Made by a program: the position numbers and the translations under genes
Source: a virus
DNA length: 64,000 bases
Virus record (IMG/VR): IMGVR_UViG_3300046028_005224
Location: 1-64,000 of that record
Direction: 5' to 3' (one strand)
The notes under the pieces: model-generated
Seen by the model: the letters and a program-made list of their open reading frames with translations, nothing else
Told to the model about the DNA's origin: nothing
Databases searched by the model: none
Shown here: piece by piece, positions 16,299 to 23,822 of the stretch
Layout: each line of letters starts with the position of its first letter
Numbering within the stretch: the stretch's first letter is position 1

Positions 16299-16994
16299 CT
16301 ATTCAATTAGAATTGCAGATTGATCATTGCAAGTCCAATCAAGTGCTTCTGCAATTGTTGGAAACTTACTCACAAATACACAACGACATTGTTCAGCAAT
16401 CAGCATATGTTCTTTCTGAGTGCCGTGTGAAGAACGTAGATTGATATAATGAATCCACGATCTCACGCTGCCTGTCATGTAAATTTTAGTTGGGGTTGCA
16501 ATAGGAAGTACAAATCTAGCGCACTCCTTTGCCACTCCGTATTCAAGAAGTTTATTATAAAGATCTTGAGATTCCTTAAAGTGCATCTCAATCATACCTT
16601 CCATATATGCTTTGTCACGAGGATTAATATCATCAATTGAATTTTGACGATTCTTGGTATCCTGACGGCGAAGATCTGGAACTTCAATGTTATCAGCTAA
16701 CAGGTTAGTGTCAGCATAACGTTGGGAAAATTCTTGAAAGGTAAAAGATCTGTGGCGGAGAATTTGAGCGGCAATACCTCTGGTGGTATTGATTTCCAGA
16801 GTCATATATGCTTGCTCAAAGATGCTCCAATGCTCATGCTTGATACAGTACTTAAGAAGTCCAGCTGCTGTATCAAAGTTAAGTTGATTATTGGGATTAC
16901 TTACACGAGCAATATAAGAGATAACTTCTTGAGCATTATTATTAACAAGTTCTCCTGCGCCTTGCGTAATTGCAATCAATTTAACATCAGTCAT
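16299..16994 (-). CDS. thyX: FAD-dependent thymidylate synthase ThyX
   Basis: 231 codons from ATG 16994. This start has an AAAGG 8 nt upstream, while the GTG at 17003 lies against that same AAAGG. The ThyX signature RHRSFTFQEFSQRY lies near residue 80. YNKLLEYGVAKECARFVLP and the C-terminal RSSHGTQKEHMLIAEQCR are also typical. ThyX makes dTMP from dUMP using FAD and methylene-THF, feeding phage DNA synthesis together with NrdA/B. It overlaps the upstream 50-codon gene by 8 nt. Confidence 0.9.
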   Translation of the reverse strand: MTDVKLIAITQGAGELVNNNAQEVISYIARVSNPNNQLNFDTAAGLLKYCIKHEHWSIFEQAYMTLEINTTRGIAAQILRHRSFTFQEFSQRYADTNLLADNIEVPDLRRQDTKNRQNSIDDINPRDKAYMEGMIEMHFKESQDLYNKLLEYGVAKECARFVLPIATPTKIYMTGSVRSWIHYINLRSSHGTQKEHMLIAEQCRCVFVSKFPTIAEALDWTCNDQSAILIE

Positions 16995-17139
16995 CTCGTT
17001 CACCTTTCATATGCAGTAGTTTAATAGCTTGGTTTGCAAGTCGTTTAGCTTTCCGTAGATAAGCAAGCTCTTGTTCAGTGTACATCCACGGCTGCTTCAG
17101 AGCTTTCTTTGCTAGTTTTGTTGTATCCTGGAATCTCAT
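16987..17139 (-). CDS. Small basic helical protein (50 aa)
   Basis: ATG at 17139, 50 codons, stop inside the thyX start region. The sequence contains KLAKKALKQPWMYTEQELAY and LRKAKRLANQAIKLLH, i.e. two amphipathic basic helices with a Trp-Met-Tyr link. It is the first gene after the promoter at 17162-17190. Its reading frame ends exactly where thyX translation begins, so coupling is likely. It may bind nucleic acid; no family is recognised. Confidence 0.65.
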   Translation of the reverse strand: MRFQDTTKLAKKALKQPWMYTEQELAYLRKAKRLANQAIKLLHMKGERDD

Positions 17140-17161
17140 AGAGATAAAAATAGACCCTAGT

Positions 17162-17190
17162 ATTATAGCCTAGAGTCTTATAGAAGTCAA
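17162..17190 (-). promoter_or_regulatory. Sigma-70-type promoter for the thyX-phoH operon
   Basis: Minus-strand TTGACT (17185-17190), 17-nt spacer, perfect TATAAT (17162-17167), in the gap after the stop of the MKTF gene. It is expected to give early/middle transcription of the nucleotide and DNA genes downstream. Confidence 0.75.
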
Positions 17191-17191
17191 G

Positions 17192-18244
17192 TTATTTTTT
17201 AGGTGGCTTAGAAACCCCAGTTCCAGTGATGCCAAGTTGCTGTCTATATCTTAAAGTATTTTGCATTGCTTGCTGTCTTTCTCTATTCGTAGCAGCAATA
17301 TCTCTTTCTCTTTGTCCGCCAATGCCAGTGGCTCTAGAGAGTCTAGATAAAACATTAGTATCTCTAGATGCAACTGAAGCTCTTGCAAGATAAGTAGCTT
17401 TGCCACCACGGTATGCAAGATCCCCTACTCTACCACCAGGAAGAATTTGTGTCTTAGGAAGTTGTACGGTTTTACCACTAGTGGTAATAGTATTAGCTGC
17501 CTTATTGAATGTTGTTGGTCTTCCAGTTCCTACAATACCAGATCCTCTTGTTGCTCCATATACTCCAGCTTTTGATGCTTGTTGTCTAGATGTTTGTACA
17601 TCTTGCCTTTGCTTTCTTTGCATTCTGGCTTGATCAATTTTAGCCATTCTTGCTTTGCCGCCAAAAGGATCTTCTATCTTTTTAATTATACTTGATGCTG
17701 CAGTTTCTCCTGCAGCATAACCAGCAATACCAGCTAAAGCACTTCCAGGAACATTAATCCAAGGATTTTTAGGAAGCACTCTTGAAGCAGCAGTAGCAGC
17801 TGCAGTTGAAGCAAGAATGCCAGAACCAGCTTTACCAGTTTCCTTTGGAAGTGCAGTAGCTAATGGCTCTCCTTTTGCTTGCCTTTCTTTTGTGCCCGTG
17901 TAAATATCATATCCAGCAACACCAACATTAAGAGCACCCATTGCACCACGACCTACTTTTCCTGCAAGTCCAGAAGGTTTTGGTGCTGGTGTTGGTGGTT
18001 TGGGGGGTGGTGGAGTTGTTCCTGTTGGTGGTTTGGGGGGTGGTGGAGTACCTGCGCCACTACCCGCCCAACCAGGAGGCTTACCAGTTGATTGGTAAGT
18101 TCTCATGAATTCTTTAGCCGCTTTACTAAGATCTTCACTAGATTTAAATGAAGAAGCCTTTCCAGCAGGAGTATTTAACCAAGCTTGCCACGCTTTTTGC
18201 GCGTCTTCAACACCTTCGTTAATAAATTGACTAAAAGTTTTCAT
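17192..18244 (-). CDS. Putative internal head protein with capsid-targeting-like N-terminus
   Basis: 350 codons. The N-terminus MKTFSQFINEGVED resembles the capsid-targeting sequence of T4 internal proteins (MKTYQEFIAEA type), and I-N-E before Gly fits the gp21 protease rule (L/I-x-E). Residues 65-95 have two Pro-rich runs (TPPPPKPP). The rest is Ala/Gly/Arg/Gln-rich and strongly basic in the second half (RMQRKQRQDVQTSRQQ), as expected of a DNA-packing protein. A late promoter GATAAATA (18264-18271) precedes it. Packaging in the head is inference from these three signs. Confidence 0.55.
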   Translation of the reverse strand: MKTFSQFINEGVEDAQKAWQAWLNTPAGKASSFKSSEDLSKAAKEFMRTYQSTGKPPGWAGSGAGTPPPPKPPTGTTPPPPKPPTPAPKPSGLAGKVGRGAMGALNVGVAGYDIYTGTKERQAKGEPLATALPKETGKAGSGILASTAAATAASRVLPKNPWINVPGSALAGIAGYAAGETAASSIIKKIEDPFGGKARMAKIDQARMQRKQRQDVQTSRQQASKAGVYGATRGSGIVGTGRPTTFNKAANTITTSGKTVQLPKTQILPGGRVGDLAYRGGKATYLARASVASRDTNVLSRLSRATGIGGQRERDIAATNRERQQAMQNTLRYRQQLGITGTGVSKPPKK

Positions 18245-18263
18245 GTATTAATATCTTTTTAGT

Positions 18264-18271
18264 TATTTATC
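18264..18271 (-). promoter_or_regulatory. T4-type late promoter GATAAATA
   Basis: GATAAATA on the minus strand, 20 nt before the ATG of the putative internal head protein gene; it overlaps the stop of the preceding gene. Confidence 0.65.
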
Positions 18272-18632
18272 TACCTCTCTTCTTCGGAGGCTCTGGTTTA
18301 GTTGCACCATAAAGCTTTGGATTAATTGTGCCACTAGTCCATACCATAGACTTCAAAGCACCTGCACCAAACTTATCGTAGTATGCATCAAAGATTTTAA
18401 CTTTTGCACTGCATTGAACAATATCATAAAGAATGTTACCGTTAACTTCATAAGTTACTAGGTAAGAATCAAGAGGAAGTTGTTTTGATTCTGCTATCAA
18501 TCGATCACATTTTTCATGGAGAATTTTAACTCCCCATCTCTTAATTTCTTCTTTCTCCTGTTTTGTCCAAACAGTATCGATACTACGATCTATTTCCCCA
18601 TTCAATTGTTGGGAAGGCTTCTTTGATGACAT
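18267..18632 (-). CDS. Conserved-looking protein, unknown
   Basis: 121 codons from ATG 18632, chosen because AGGA lies 9 nt upstream; a further in-frame ATG at 18659 has no such site. The gene overlaps the previous gene by 50 nt in another frame. The protein has RSIDTVWTKQEKEEIKRWGV near the N-terminus, ILYDIVQCSAKVKIFDAYYD in the middle and a basic Pro-rich end (KPEPPKKRGR). No signal or membrane segment is present. I do not recognise a family; similar small proteins pair with the DUF6433-like gene upstream. Confidence 0.55.
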   Translation of the reverse strand: MSSKKPSQQLNGEIDRSIDTVWTKQEKEEIKRWGVKILHEKCDRLIAESKQLPLDSYLVTYEVNGNILYDIVQCSAKVKIFDAYYDKFGAGALKSMVWTSGTINPKLYGATKPEPPKKRGR

Positions 18633-19029
18633 TGTGCGTAATCCTATATTTTTTTCCAAGATTTTTATCCTTTACTAAACATAAAACTTCAGCCTCATCT
18701 TGATGCAAAGCCTCAATCATTTGAATAAAGAGAACTTCTTTCTTACTTTGGCTCATCTCATAGTCACCACCTTCAATGAAGTGGTAAAATTTTCTATACT
18801 CACTTTGAATACGTGTGTGCTCTGTTCCAGCAGGTGCATCGTTAGCGGTATAAGGAACTTCACCTTCAGGCAAACAGCTCTTAAGTGAAGGATCAAAGTT
18901 CCAGATTAAGAGAGCCTTAAGACCAGGACTCTCATATTGTCTAAGCAAGGAAGTCTTTTCTTCCTTCGTTTTTGCGTTTGATACTTTTTGTAGAATTTCC
19001 GAAATCAACGGGTTATTAGGTAGTTTCAT
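18583..19029 (-). CDS. DUF6433-like phage protein
   Basis: 148 codons. Characteristic stretches are GLKALLIWNFDPSLKSCLPE, then GEVPYTANDAPAGTEHTRIQ and EVLFIQMIEALHQDEAEVLC, ending with YRITHNVIKEAFPTIEWG. This pattern is, to my memory, a family of unknown function (DUF6433) spread among T4-like marine phages. It is a soluble mixed alpha/beta protein without a catalytic motif I can name. It lies in a run of small leftward genes upstream of the late-promoted head gene. Confidence 0.6.
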   Translation of the reverse strand: MKLPNNPLISEILQKVSNAKTKEEKTSLLRQYESPGLKALLIWNFDPSLKSCLPEGEVPYTANDAPAGTEHTRIQSEYRKFYHFIEGGDYEMSQSKKEVLFIQMIEALHQDEAEVLCLVKDKNLGKKYRITHNVIKEAFPTIEWGNRS

Positions 19030-19046
19030 TTCATCTCCTTAACTAG

Positions 19047-19262
19047 TTACTCATCATCGTCATCATCATATTCTTCCATTTCATCAAAACGAAATGCAAT
19101 TACTTCGTCTGGAATTAGGGTTCCATTCTCATCAAACATTTCAGGATGGATACGCTTTTTCTTAAAGTAATCCTTTGCCACCCAACCAACAAGTCCACCA
19201 ACAATCAAAAACATTAATGAAAATAAAACGGTGAACGTTATAGAAAAAGCAATTAATTCCAT
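19047..19262 (-). CDS. Small membrane protein with acidic tail
   Basis: 71 codons. Residues 3-27 form one hydrophobic helix (AFSITFTVLFSLMFLIVGGL), followed by a KKKR stop-transfer patch and a very acidic end (EMEEYDDDDDE). The topology suggests N-out, C-in the host inner or thylakoid membrane. It overlaps the upstream gene by 10 nt. Function is unknown. Confidence 0.6.
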   Translation of the reverse strand: MELIAFSITFTVLFSLMFLIVGGLVGWVAKDYFKKKRIHPEMFDENGTLIPDEVIAFRFDEMEEYDDDDDE

Positions 19263-19408
19263 TTCTTTTCTCCTCTACGTTTGTCCTTTACATCAAAGGA
19301 TAATTCAAAGTAGATGGTTATTTCTTTTCGGAAGAAAGTTACCACCTTTCCAAACTTAATAAAACAACTTTGTGGCTCTGGTGCTTTCCTCCTTTTACGA
19401 CGAAGCAT
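19253..19408 (-). CDS. Small basic protein (51 aa)
   Basis: Start at 19408 (MLRRKRRKAPEP) preferred, because AAAGGTG lies 8 nt upstream; an in-frame ATG at 19438 has no ribosome site. After the basic head the protein reads IKFGKVVTFFRKEITIYFEL, an amphipathic beta pattern. It sits between glutaredoxin and the membrane protein gene. Family unknown. Confidence 0.5.
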   Translation of the reverse strand: MLRRKRRKAPEPQSCFIKFGKVVTFFRKEITIYFELSFDVKDKRRGEKKWN

Positions 19409-19422
19409 TAACTCAACACCTT

Positions 19423-19430
19423 TATTTATT
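19423..19430 (-). promoter_or_regulatory. Late promoter-like AATAAATA
   Basis: Minus-strand AATAAATA 15 nt before the preferred start of the 51-residue gene. It matches 7 of 8 positions of TATAAATA, but it lies close to the ribosome site, so it may be chance in an AT-rich gap. Confidence 0.3.
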
Positions 19431-19439
19431 GATGTCATA

Positions 19440-19694
19440 TTATGATTGTATTTTTAAGTGCCCCTCATTAATTAAGTATGCAATAGTGTCAGCACAGCCT
19501 CCAAGTTGTTTTTCATCAAGAAGAATTTGTGGGAAAGTTGAGCCTTCTCCAAATTCTTTATAGAATTGTTCTCGTGTGAAATGTTCGTCTAATTTATAAA
19601 CTACATGCTCTAGATGTGCTTGTTGAAATAAATCAACAATTTTATCGCAATAAGGGCAGCCAGTTTTTGAATACACAGTAAATTTTTGCTTCAT
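19440..19694 (-). CDS. grx: Glutaredoxin
   Basis: 84 codons. N-terminal VYSKTGCPYCDKIVDLFQ has the CPYC redox pair, STFPQILLDEKQLGGCADTI has the cis-Pro and GSH-binding GGC(A)D motif. It likely reduces the phage ribonucleotide reductase (NrdA/NrdB at 47.6-51.0 kb), as T4 NrdC does. Normal full length. Confidence 0.92.
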   Translation of the reverse strand: MKQKFTVYSKTGCPYCDKIVDLFQQAHLEHVVYKLDEHFTREQFYKEFGEGSTFPQILLDEKQLGGCADTIAYLINEGHLKIQS

Positions 19695-19704
19695 AAGAAT
19701 CTCC

Positions 19705-20367
19705 TTATTTAAATTTAATCAGATGTTCTCCGTGACAGATGTACCAATCGATTCCTTTACCGTCAGTATCACCACTCATGTCAATATCTTCACCATTATA
19801 TCTAGCACCAGTCACAATGGTAAATGCTTCTGCAATTTGACGAACTCTGATTACCAATTTCTTAGAATCAAATTCTTCGTCATCAGGAAGTTCAAAGGTT
19901 CCTTCGTAACTTCCCTTTTCAATTGAATGATAAAGCATCCAAACCCCACTAGGATAGCAAAGTTCATCAACATACTCACAAATAGCAGAATCTTGTTCAT
20001 CATTTACAGGAGCATTTTCTGCAATTTCTTCTGCAGTATAATATGCAAGATTTTCTACTTCAGTAAGCAAAAGAGGTTCATCATCATCGTCAGCATCAGT
20101 CTTACAAACACCTACATACTGATCGGTATAAGCACCCCAACCCATACATCCATCAGTGATGGTGTCCCACGTAGGAAGATCGGTATCTTCAGAAGACCAC
20201 ATATCAGTTTTTTCTGAAAGAAGTTCTTCATCAAACTCAATACCATCTTCAGTAAAGGTAAAATATTTTTTAACTTGTTCTTCGGTCAGTTCTACTGCAC
20301 CAACCTCTCCAAGATAAGTGCGTTGCCAAGAACGTTCTCCGCCAACCCAGATAGTGTATTCAGTCAT
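19705..20367 (-). CDS. Acidic protein, unknown
   Basis: 220 codons with unusually many Asp and Glu (for example KTDADDDDEPLLLTEVEN). It starts with TIWVGGERSWQRTYLGEVGA and ends with DGKGIDWYICHGEHLIKFK. There are no membrane segments and no clear domain. The acidity could indicate DNA mimicry, but many cytosolic proteins are as acidic. It begins downstream of the psbA terminator with no obvious promoter, so it may rely on read-through or an unseen signal. Confidence 0.55.
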   Translation of the reverse strand: MTEYTIWVGGERSWQRTYLGEVGAVELTEEQVKKYFTFTEDGIEFDEELLSEKTDMWSSEDTDLPTWDTITDGCMGWGAYTDQYVGVCKTDADDDDEPLLLTEVENLAYYTAEEIAENAPVNDEQDSAICEYVDELCYPSGVWMLYHSIEKGSYEGTFELPDDEEFDSKKLVIRVRQIAEAFTIVTGARYNGEDIDMSGDTDGKGIDWYICHGEHLIKFK

Positions 20368-20378
20368 GTGTAATAAAA

Positions 20379-20403
20379 AACCACCTAGGTATTCTAGGTG
20401 GTT
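20379..20403 (-). terminator. Intrinsic terminator of the psbA unit
   Basis: AACCACCTAG-5 nt loop-CTAGGTGGTT followed on the minus strand by a T-run. It closes the psbA plus 38-codon transcript. Confidence 0.85.
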
Positions 20404-20408
20404 TAATG

Positions 20409-20525
20409 TTATTTGTCAAGTGGTCGATTAGCTGGCGGTTTATAATCTTTAGATGGTCGATACAAATTAGGAAATGTATCTCGGATTATTTCCGCCAACT
20501 TATACGGCGTATGTGTAGTGATCAC
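20409..20525 (-). CDS. 38-aa protein translationally coupled to psbA
   Basis: A GTG at 20525 overlaps the psbA stop as GTGA. The frame runs 38 codons to a TAA six nt before the terminator stem. The product includes [20 protein letters not shown] and [13 protein letters not shown]; it is soluble, Tyr/Pro-rich and has no membrane segment. It would be made only when ribosomes finish D1. Its co-transcription with psbA and exact fit before the terminator suggest a real gene. No family is known to me. Confidence 0.55.
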   Translation of the reverse strand: MITTHTPYKLAEIIRDTFPNLYRPSKDYKPPANRPLDK

Positions 20526-21601
20526 CCGATAGCTGGAGCAGTAAGAGCAACGGGAGCAGTCTCAGCAGCAGCAAGATCCAGAGGGAAGTTGTGTGCGTTA
20601 CGCTCGTGCATTACTTCAAAACCGAGGTTAGCACGGTTAAGAATATCTGCCCAAGTGTTGATTACACGACCGTTATTATCAAGCAGCGACTGGTTGAAGT
20701 TGAAACCGTTGAGGTTAAATGCCATGGTGCTAACACCAAGAGCAGCAAACCAAATTCCAACGACGGGCCATGCAGCAAGGAAGAAGTGCAGCGAACGTGA
20801 GTTATTGAACGATGCGTATTGGAAGATCAAACGACCGAAATAACCGTGAGCAGCAACGATGTTATAGGTCTCTTCTTCTTGACCGAACTTGTAACCATAG
20901 TTCTGTGACTCGTTCTCGGTGGTTTCACGCACCAGCGAAGAAGTAACCAGAGAACCGTGCATAGCACTGAACAGAGAACCACCGAAGACACCAGCAACTC
21001 CAAGCATATGGAAGGGGTGCATCAGGATGTTGTGCTCAGCCTGGAACACCAGCATGTAGTTAAAAGTACCAGAGATACCCAAAGGCATCGCGTCAGAGAA
21101 AGAACCTTGACCAAAAGGATACACCAGGAACACCGCAGAAGCAGCAGCAACAGGTGCGCTGTAGGCAACACAGATCCAAGGACGCATACCCAGACGGTAG
21201 GAAAGTTCCCACTCACGACCCATATAAGCATAGATGCCGATGAGGAAGTGGAAGACTACCAGTTGGAAAGGCCCACCATTGTAAAGCCATTCATCAAGAG
21301 ATGCAGCTTCCCAGATGGGGTAGAAGTGTAGACCAATGGCGTTACTTGAAGGAACTACAGCGCCAGAGATGATGTTGTTACCATACATGAGTGAACCAGC
21401 AACGGGTTCACGGATACCATCGATGTCCACAGGAGGAGCAGCGATGAAAGCGACGATAAAACAAATTGTTGCGGCGAGCAACGTAGGAATCATCAGAACG
21501 CCGAACCAACCCACATAGAGGCGGTTGTCGGTGCTGGTGACCCACTGACAGAATTGTTCCCAAGTATTTGATTGTCGTTGTTGTGCAATTGAAGCAGTCA
21601 T
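20522..21601 (-). CDS. psbA: Photosystem II reaction-centre protein D1
   Basis: 359 codons, intact, no intron. Five membrane helices and the key ligands are present: His in LVVFHFLIG, Asp170 and Glu189/His190 region ([10 protein letters not shown]), His215, His272, and the C-terminal [16 protein letters not shown] with the Mn ligands. After Ala344 follows a 15-residue extension that host CtpA would remove. Residue 130 is Glu (YMGREWEL), the high-light D1:2 type. The gene keeps photosystem II repair going during infection. It forms its own unit: sigma-70 promoter at 21768-21796, structured leader, terminator at 20379-20403. No psbD is seen in this window. Confidence 0.98.
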   Translation of the reverse strand: MTASIAQQRQSNTWEQFCQWVTSTDNRLYVGWFGVLMIPTLLAATICFIVAFIAAPPVDIDGIREPVAGSLMYGNNIISGAVVPSSNAIGLHFYPIWEAASLDEWLYNGGPFQLVVFHFLIGIYAYMGREWELSYRLGMRPWICVAYSAPVAAASAVFLVYPFGQGSFSDAMPLGISGTFNYMLVFQAEHNILMHPFHMLGVAGVFGGSLFSAMHGSLVTSSLVRETTENESQNYGYKFGQEEETYNIVAAHGYFGRLIFQYASFNNSRSLHFFLAAWPVVGIWFAALGVSTMAFNLNGFNFNQSLLDNNGRVINTWADILNRANLGFEVMHERNAHNFPLDLAAAETAPVALTAPAIG

Positions 21602-21767
21602 TTTTGTTAAAAGAGTAGTAAGACCATCAGGGAAATGGTGGAGTTACTATGCTCCCGCCACCCTCAGGCGGGATATGAGAGACGTAATTTAGACACCCAT
21701 AGGTCTCGGTTAACGGGTGTTACAAACATTAAAGAACCGTTACATTCCTTAACGTATTGATCTATTT
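21602..21767 (-). promoter_or_regulatory. Structured 5' leader of psbA
   Basis: About 160 nt lie between promoter and start codon. Three stem-loops can be drawn: ACACCC/GGGTGT (21693-21720), CCCGCC/GGCGGG (21654-21672) and ACCAT/ATGGT (21623-21639). None has a following T-run that would make it an ordinary terminator. The last one lies about 20 nt before the ATG. Light- or stability-linked control of psbA mRNA is plausible; I do not recognise a known riboswitch. Confidence 0.5.
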
Positions 21768-21796
21768 AGTATAGCAGCGATCCATTTTCTTGTCAA
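21768..21796 (-). promoter_or_regulatory. psbA: Strong sigma-70 promoter of psbA
   Basis: Minus-strand TTGACA (21791-21796), 17-nt spacer, TATACT (21768-21773). It is near-consensus for host RNA polymerase. Confidence 0.85.
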
Positions 21797-21808
21797 GGGG
21801 GTCTGTAG

Positions 21809-21816
21809 AATAAATA
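21809..21816 (+). promoter_or_regulatory. Late promoter AATAAATA for the secreted-protein cassette
   Basis: Plus-strand AATAAATA 27 nt before the first gene of the 21.8-23.8 kb cassette, back to back with the psbA promoter. Confidence 0.55.
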
Positions 21817-21843
21817 TCTTTAGCCTCTATTGGTTTAGAAAAA

Positions 21844-22290
21844 ATGAAAAGATTAGCCCTTATCTTTTCGCTATTCTTAGTTACTCCCGTAAGTGCCGCT
21901 GAAATCACATCAAAAATCACTGACTCTGTACAGCTTAAGGTTGACGCTGCCGCTTCACAAGCTCTTCGTGTTGGAGCACAATACTCAGTTTCTGGGACAA
22001 ATATTCAATCATCTACATTTGGTGGTGTAGGTGGTGCTGGAACATATTCAATCAACACTGCTGGTCAGGCATTCACATTCTCGGAAAGTTTAATTGATGC
22101 GGATACTACACCTGCATCTATATCAACTGGAGCAATTGCACCTTATGGAAATATTACCTCTACTGCTGCTGGTGTTGCTGGAAGCCTTGCTGGTACTCTC
22201 TCTGGCACATCAGTTCCCACTGTAACTGCTGGCGGTGCTGGTACAACAGCGACAGGTCAAAGATCTATTGAGTTAAGCGTATTCAAATGA
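21844..22290 (+). CDS. Secreted protein 1 of plus-strand cassette
   Basis: 148 codons. A clear Sec signal peptide (KRLALIFSLFLVTPVSA, cleaved before AEITS) is followed by a low-complexity Thr/Ser/Gly/Ala-rich beta-type protein (FGGVGGAGTYSIN, GVAGSLAGTLSGTSVPT). It has no cysteines after the signal. The late-type promoter at 21809 suggests expression with virion genes. Proteins of this type in cyanophages are sometimes reported in virions; I infer export to the periplasm or outer membrane instead or in addition. Its stop overlaps the next start (ATGA). Confidence 0.6.
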   Translation: MKRLALIFSLFLVTPVSAAEITSKITDSVQLKVDAAASQALRVGAQYSVSGTNIQSSTFGGVGGAGTYSINTAGQAFTFSESLIDADTTPASISTGAIAPYGNITSTAAGVAGSLAGTLSGTSVPTVTAGGAGTTATGQRSIELSVFK

Positions 22291-22652
22291 GACACATAAC
22301 TCCCGTTCTGCTTTTAGCAGCGGGAGTCATTTGTACTCCTGCATATGCTGAAAGTGTTGTGCCTAATTTTACCAGAGGCACGATTACTGCAACCACAGAA
22401 ACAACCACAAAGATAGTAGAAGCAATTCGTCAGATTGAATATACAACTGGCACATCATACACTGTGACTGGAACTAATATTAACATTCCTGGCAATCCTG
22501 CGCCAGGATCAAGTTACACAATTATGAATCAAGGTGCTCCATTCCAGTTCAGTGAAACCCATCTCGGTCCTGGAGTGGCTAAAGAAACATGGATAGATCG
22601 CACCACCGAACAAAAATCTACCACAAACTCTATATCTGTCTTTACGCAATAG
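22287..22652 (+). CDS. Secreted protein 2 of plus-strand cassette
   Basis: 121 codons. The signal peptide is RHITPVLLLAAGVICTPAYA with an A-Y-A cleavage site. The mature part is Thr-rich: RGTITATTETTTKIVEAIRQ, then YTTGTSYTVTGTNINIPGNP. The YSV(T)VSGTN(I)-N motif also occurs in protein 1 (QYSVSGTNIQSS), so the two look like diverged copies. It overlaps the third gene by 64 nt. Function unknown. Confidence 0.6.
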   Translation: MRHITPVLLLAAGVICTPAYAESVVPNFTRGTITATTETTTKIVEAIRQIEYTTGTSYTVTGTNINIPGNPAPGSSYTIMNQGAPFQFSETHLGPGVAKETWIDRTTEQKSTTNSISVFTQ

Positions 22653-23182
22653 GTCTTTATGTATCGCCTGTGCTGGCTCAAACAGCTCCTAGTAATACTA
22701 ATATCGCTGGGCCTTCTGCTAGTGCTACTGGAAACGTTACAAACCAAGCAGTCCAAGTCCTCCAAGGGCCGTATGCTGTTAATACCTACGGAGCAGGGAT
22801 TAGTTGTCAAGGGCCAACTTTAAGCGTTTCCCCATTTGTTTTGGGAAATATGAATGGTGGCAATGATCCTTCAACGTATCAAACTCACAGTGGAAATGGT
22901 GGAGTAAGTATGGGCTTCAATTTCCCCCTTGATGGTGGTTTGACAGAACTATGCAAAGCAAGGGCAAGAGTTGAAATCACTAGACAACAAGCGGAAGCAG
23001 ACAAAGCAAGATTAGATTTTGAATTAGTAAGATTATTAAAGTGTGGGGAAGCAATTAAGTCGGGTATATATTTTCACCCAGAAAGTCCTTATGCAAAAAT
23101 ATGTTCTGATGTTGTAGTAAAGTATCCTAAAGTGCAGGACGTGGTAAATGGAAATAAAACCAATAAGATCAGCAAAAATTGA
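22589..23182 (+). CDS. Secreted protein 3 of plus-strand cassette
   Basis: 197 codons. After a charged n-region (DRSHHRTKIYHK) a hydrophobic core (LYICLYAIGLYVSPVLA) ends in a signal-peptidase-like site before QTAP. The mature part has Asn/Gly-rich segments (GNMNGGNDPSTYQTHSGNGG), then a helix (ARVEITRQQAEADKARLDFE) and four cysteines. The start lies 64 nt inside the previous gene; no later start keeps the signal core, which supports it. Possibly an exported or virion-surface protein. Confidence 0.55.
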   Translation: MDRSHHRTKIYHKLYICLYAIGLYVSPVLAQTAPSNTNIAGPSASATGNVTNQAVQVLQGPYAVNTYGAGISCQGPTLSVSPFVLGNMNGGNDPSTYQTHSGNGGVSMGFNFPLDGGLTELCKARARVEITRQQAEADKARLDFELVRLLKCGEAIKSGIYFHPESPYAKICSDVVVKYPKVQDVVNGNKTNKISKN

Positions 23183-23822
23183 TCCCCCATCAATTATACC
23201 AACTATTGATGTTCCAATAACTCAAGAAGCTCCTCGTCCTATTATAAGAGGATTGGCTGTTCCTGTAATTAATATGCCTAATGGATCTATCAAATATCCA
23301 GTTATAGATGTTCCTACACAAGAAGAGTTTGATGCTGCGGTAAGAGCAGAGCAAAAAGCACAAGAAGAAGAAAAACAAGAAAAGACCAGAGGACTGCCTG
23401 ATACAACCCCTACTCCTCAACTGCCTCCAGTTGTTCAAACCCCCCAGGATAATCGGGTTATTTCCGATGATGCCCCCAAAACTAACCTAGGAGTACCTGT
23501 CATTGAAGTACCAATCGTCGGGGAAGTTCCCATTCCACCTAAAGAGCAAGTTATTCTTGCTGGGACTACTGCTACTGCTTCTGTTGCTGCGGCTCTTGTT
23601 GGGAAATCTTTGGTGGAATGGATGGTAGGTAAAATGAAACCTATCGTTCAGCAGATATTTGTAAGGGGTAAGAAACTCTTGAACAGAGACCTTACCCCAT
23701 ATGAACTTCAAATATATTTTACTTTTGAGAAGAGTCAGTCTCTTAAGAAAGTCAATAAATTACTGAAGAAAGAACAGAAGAATCAAAAGAAAGAACAATA
23801 TAAGAAGTTTCACTCAAAGTGA
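23148..23822 (+). CDS. Virion-associated type protein, Pro/Val-rich with TM segment
   Basis: 224 codons; AGGA lies 8 nt before the ATG, and the gene overlaps the third gene by 35 nt. Residues 1-120 contain repeated Pro-Val/Ile blocks (IIPTIDVPI, YPVIDVPT, GVPVIEVPI). A hydrophobic Ala/Val segment (ILAGTTATASVAAALVG) follows, then a very basic C-terminus (KKVNKLLKKEQKNQKKEQYK). No signal peptide, unlike its three partners. Its stop abuts, convergently, the nuclease gene on the other strand. Function unknown. Confidence 0.55.
   Translation: MEIKPIRSAKIDPPSIIPTIDVPITQEAPRPIIRGLAVPVINMPNGSIKYPVIDVPTQEEFDAAVRAEQKAQEEEKQEKTRGLPDTTPTPQLPPVVQTPQDNRVISDDAPKTNLGVPVIEVPIVGEVPIPPKEQVILAGTTATASVAAALVGKSLVEWMVGKMKPIVQQIFVRGKKLLNRDLTPYELQIYFTFEKSQSLKKVNKLLKKEQKNQKKEQYKKFHSK

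Noticed and set aside
20406-20843. Plus-strand frames opposite psbA, also near 20957-21331
   Set aside because: They result from the codon bias of psbA on the other strand. The D1 protein is intact; there is no evidence for translation, although an antisense RNA cannot be excluded.
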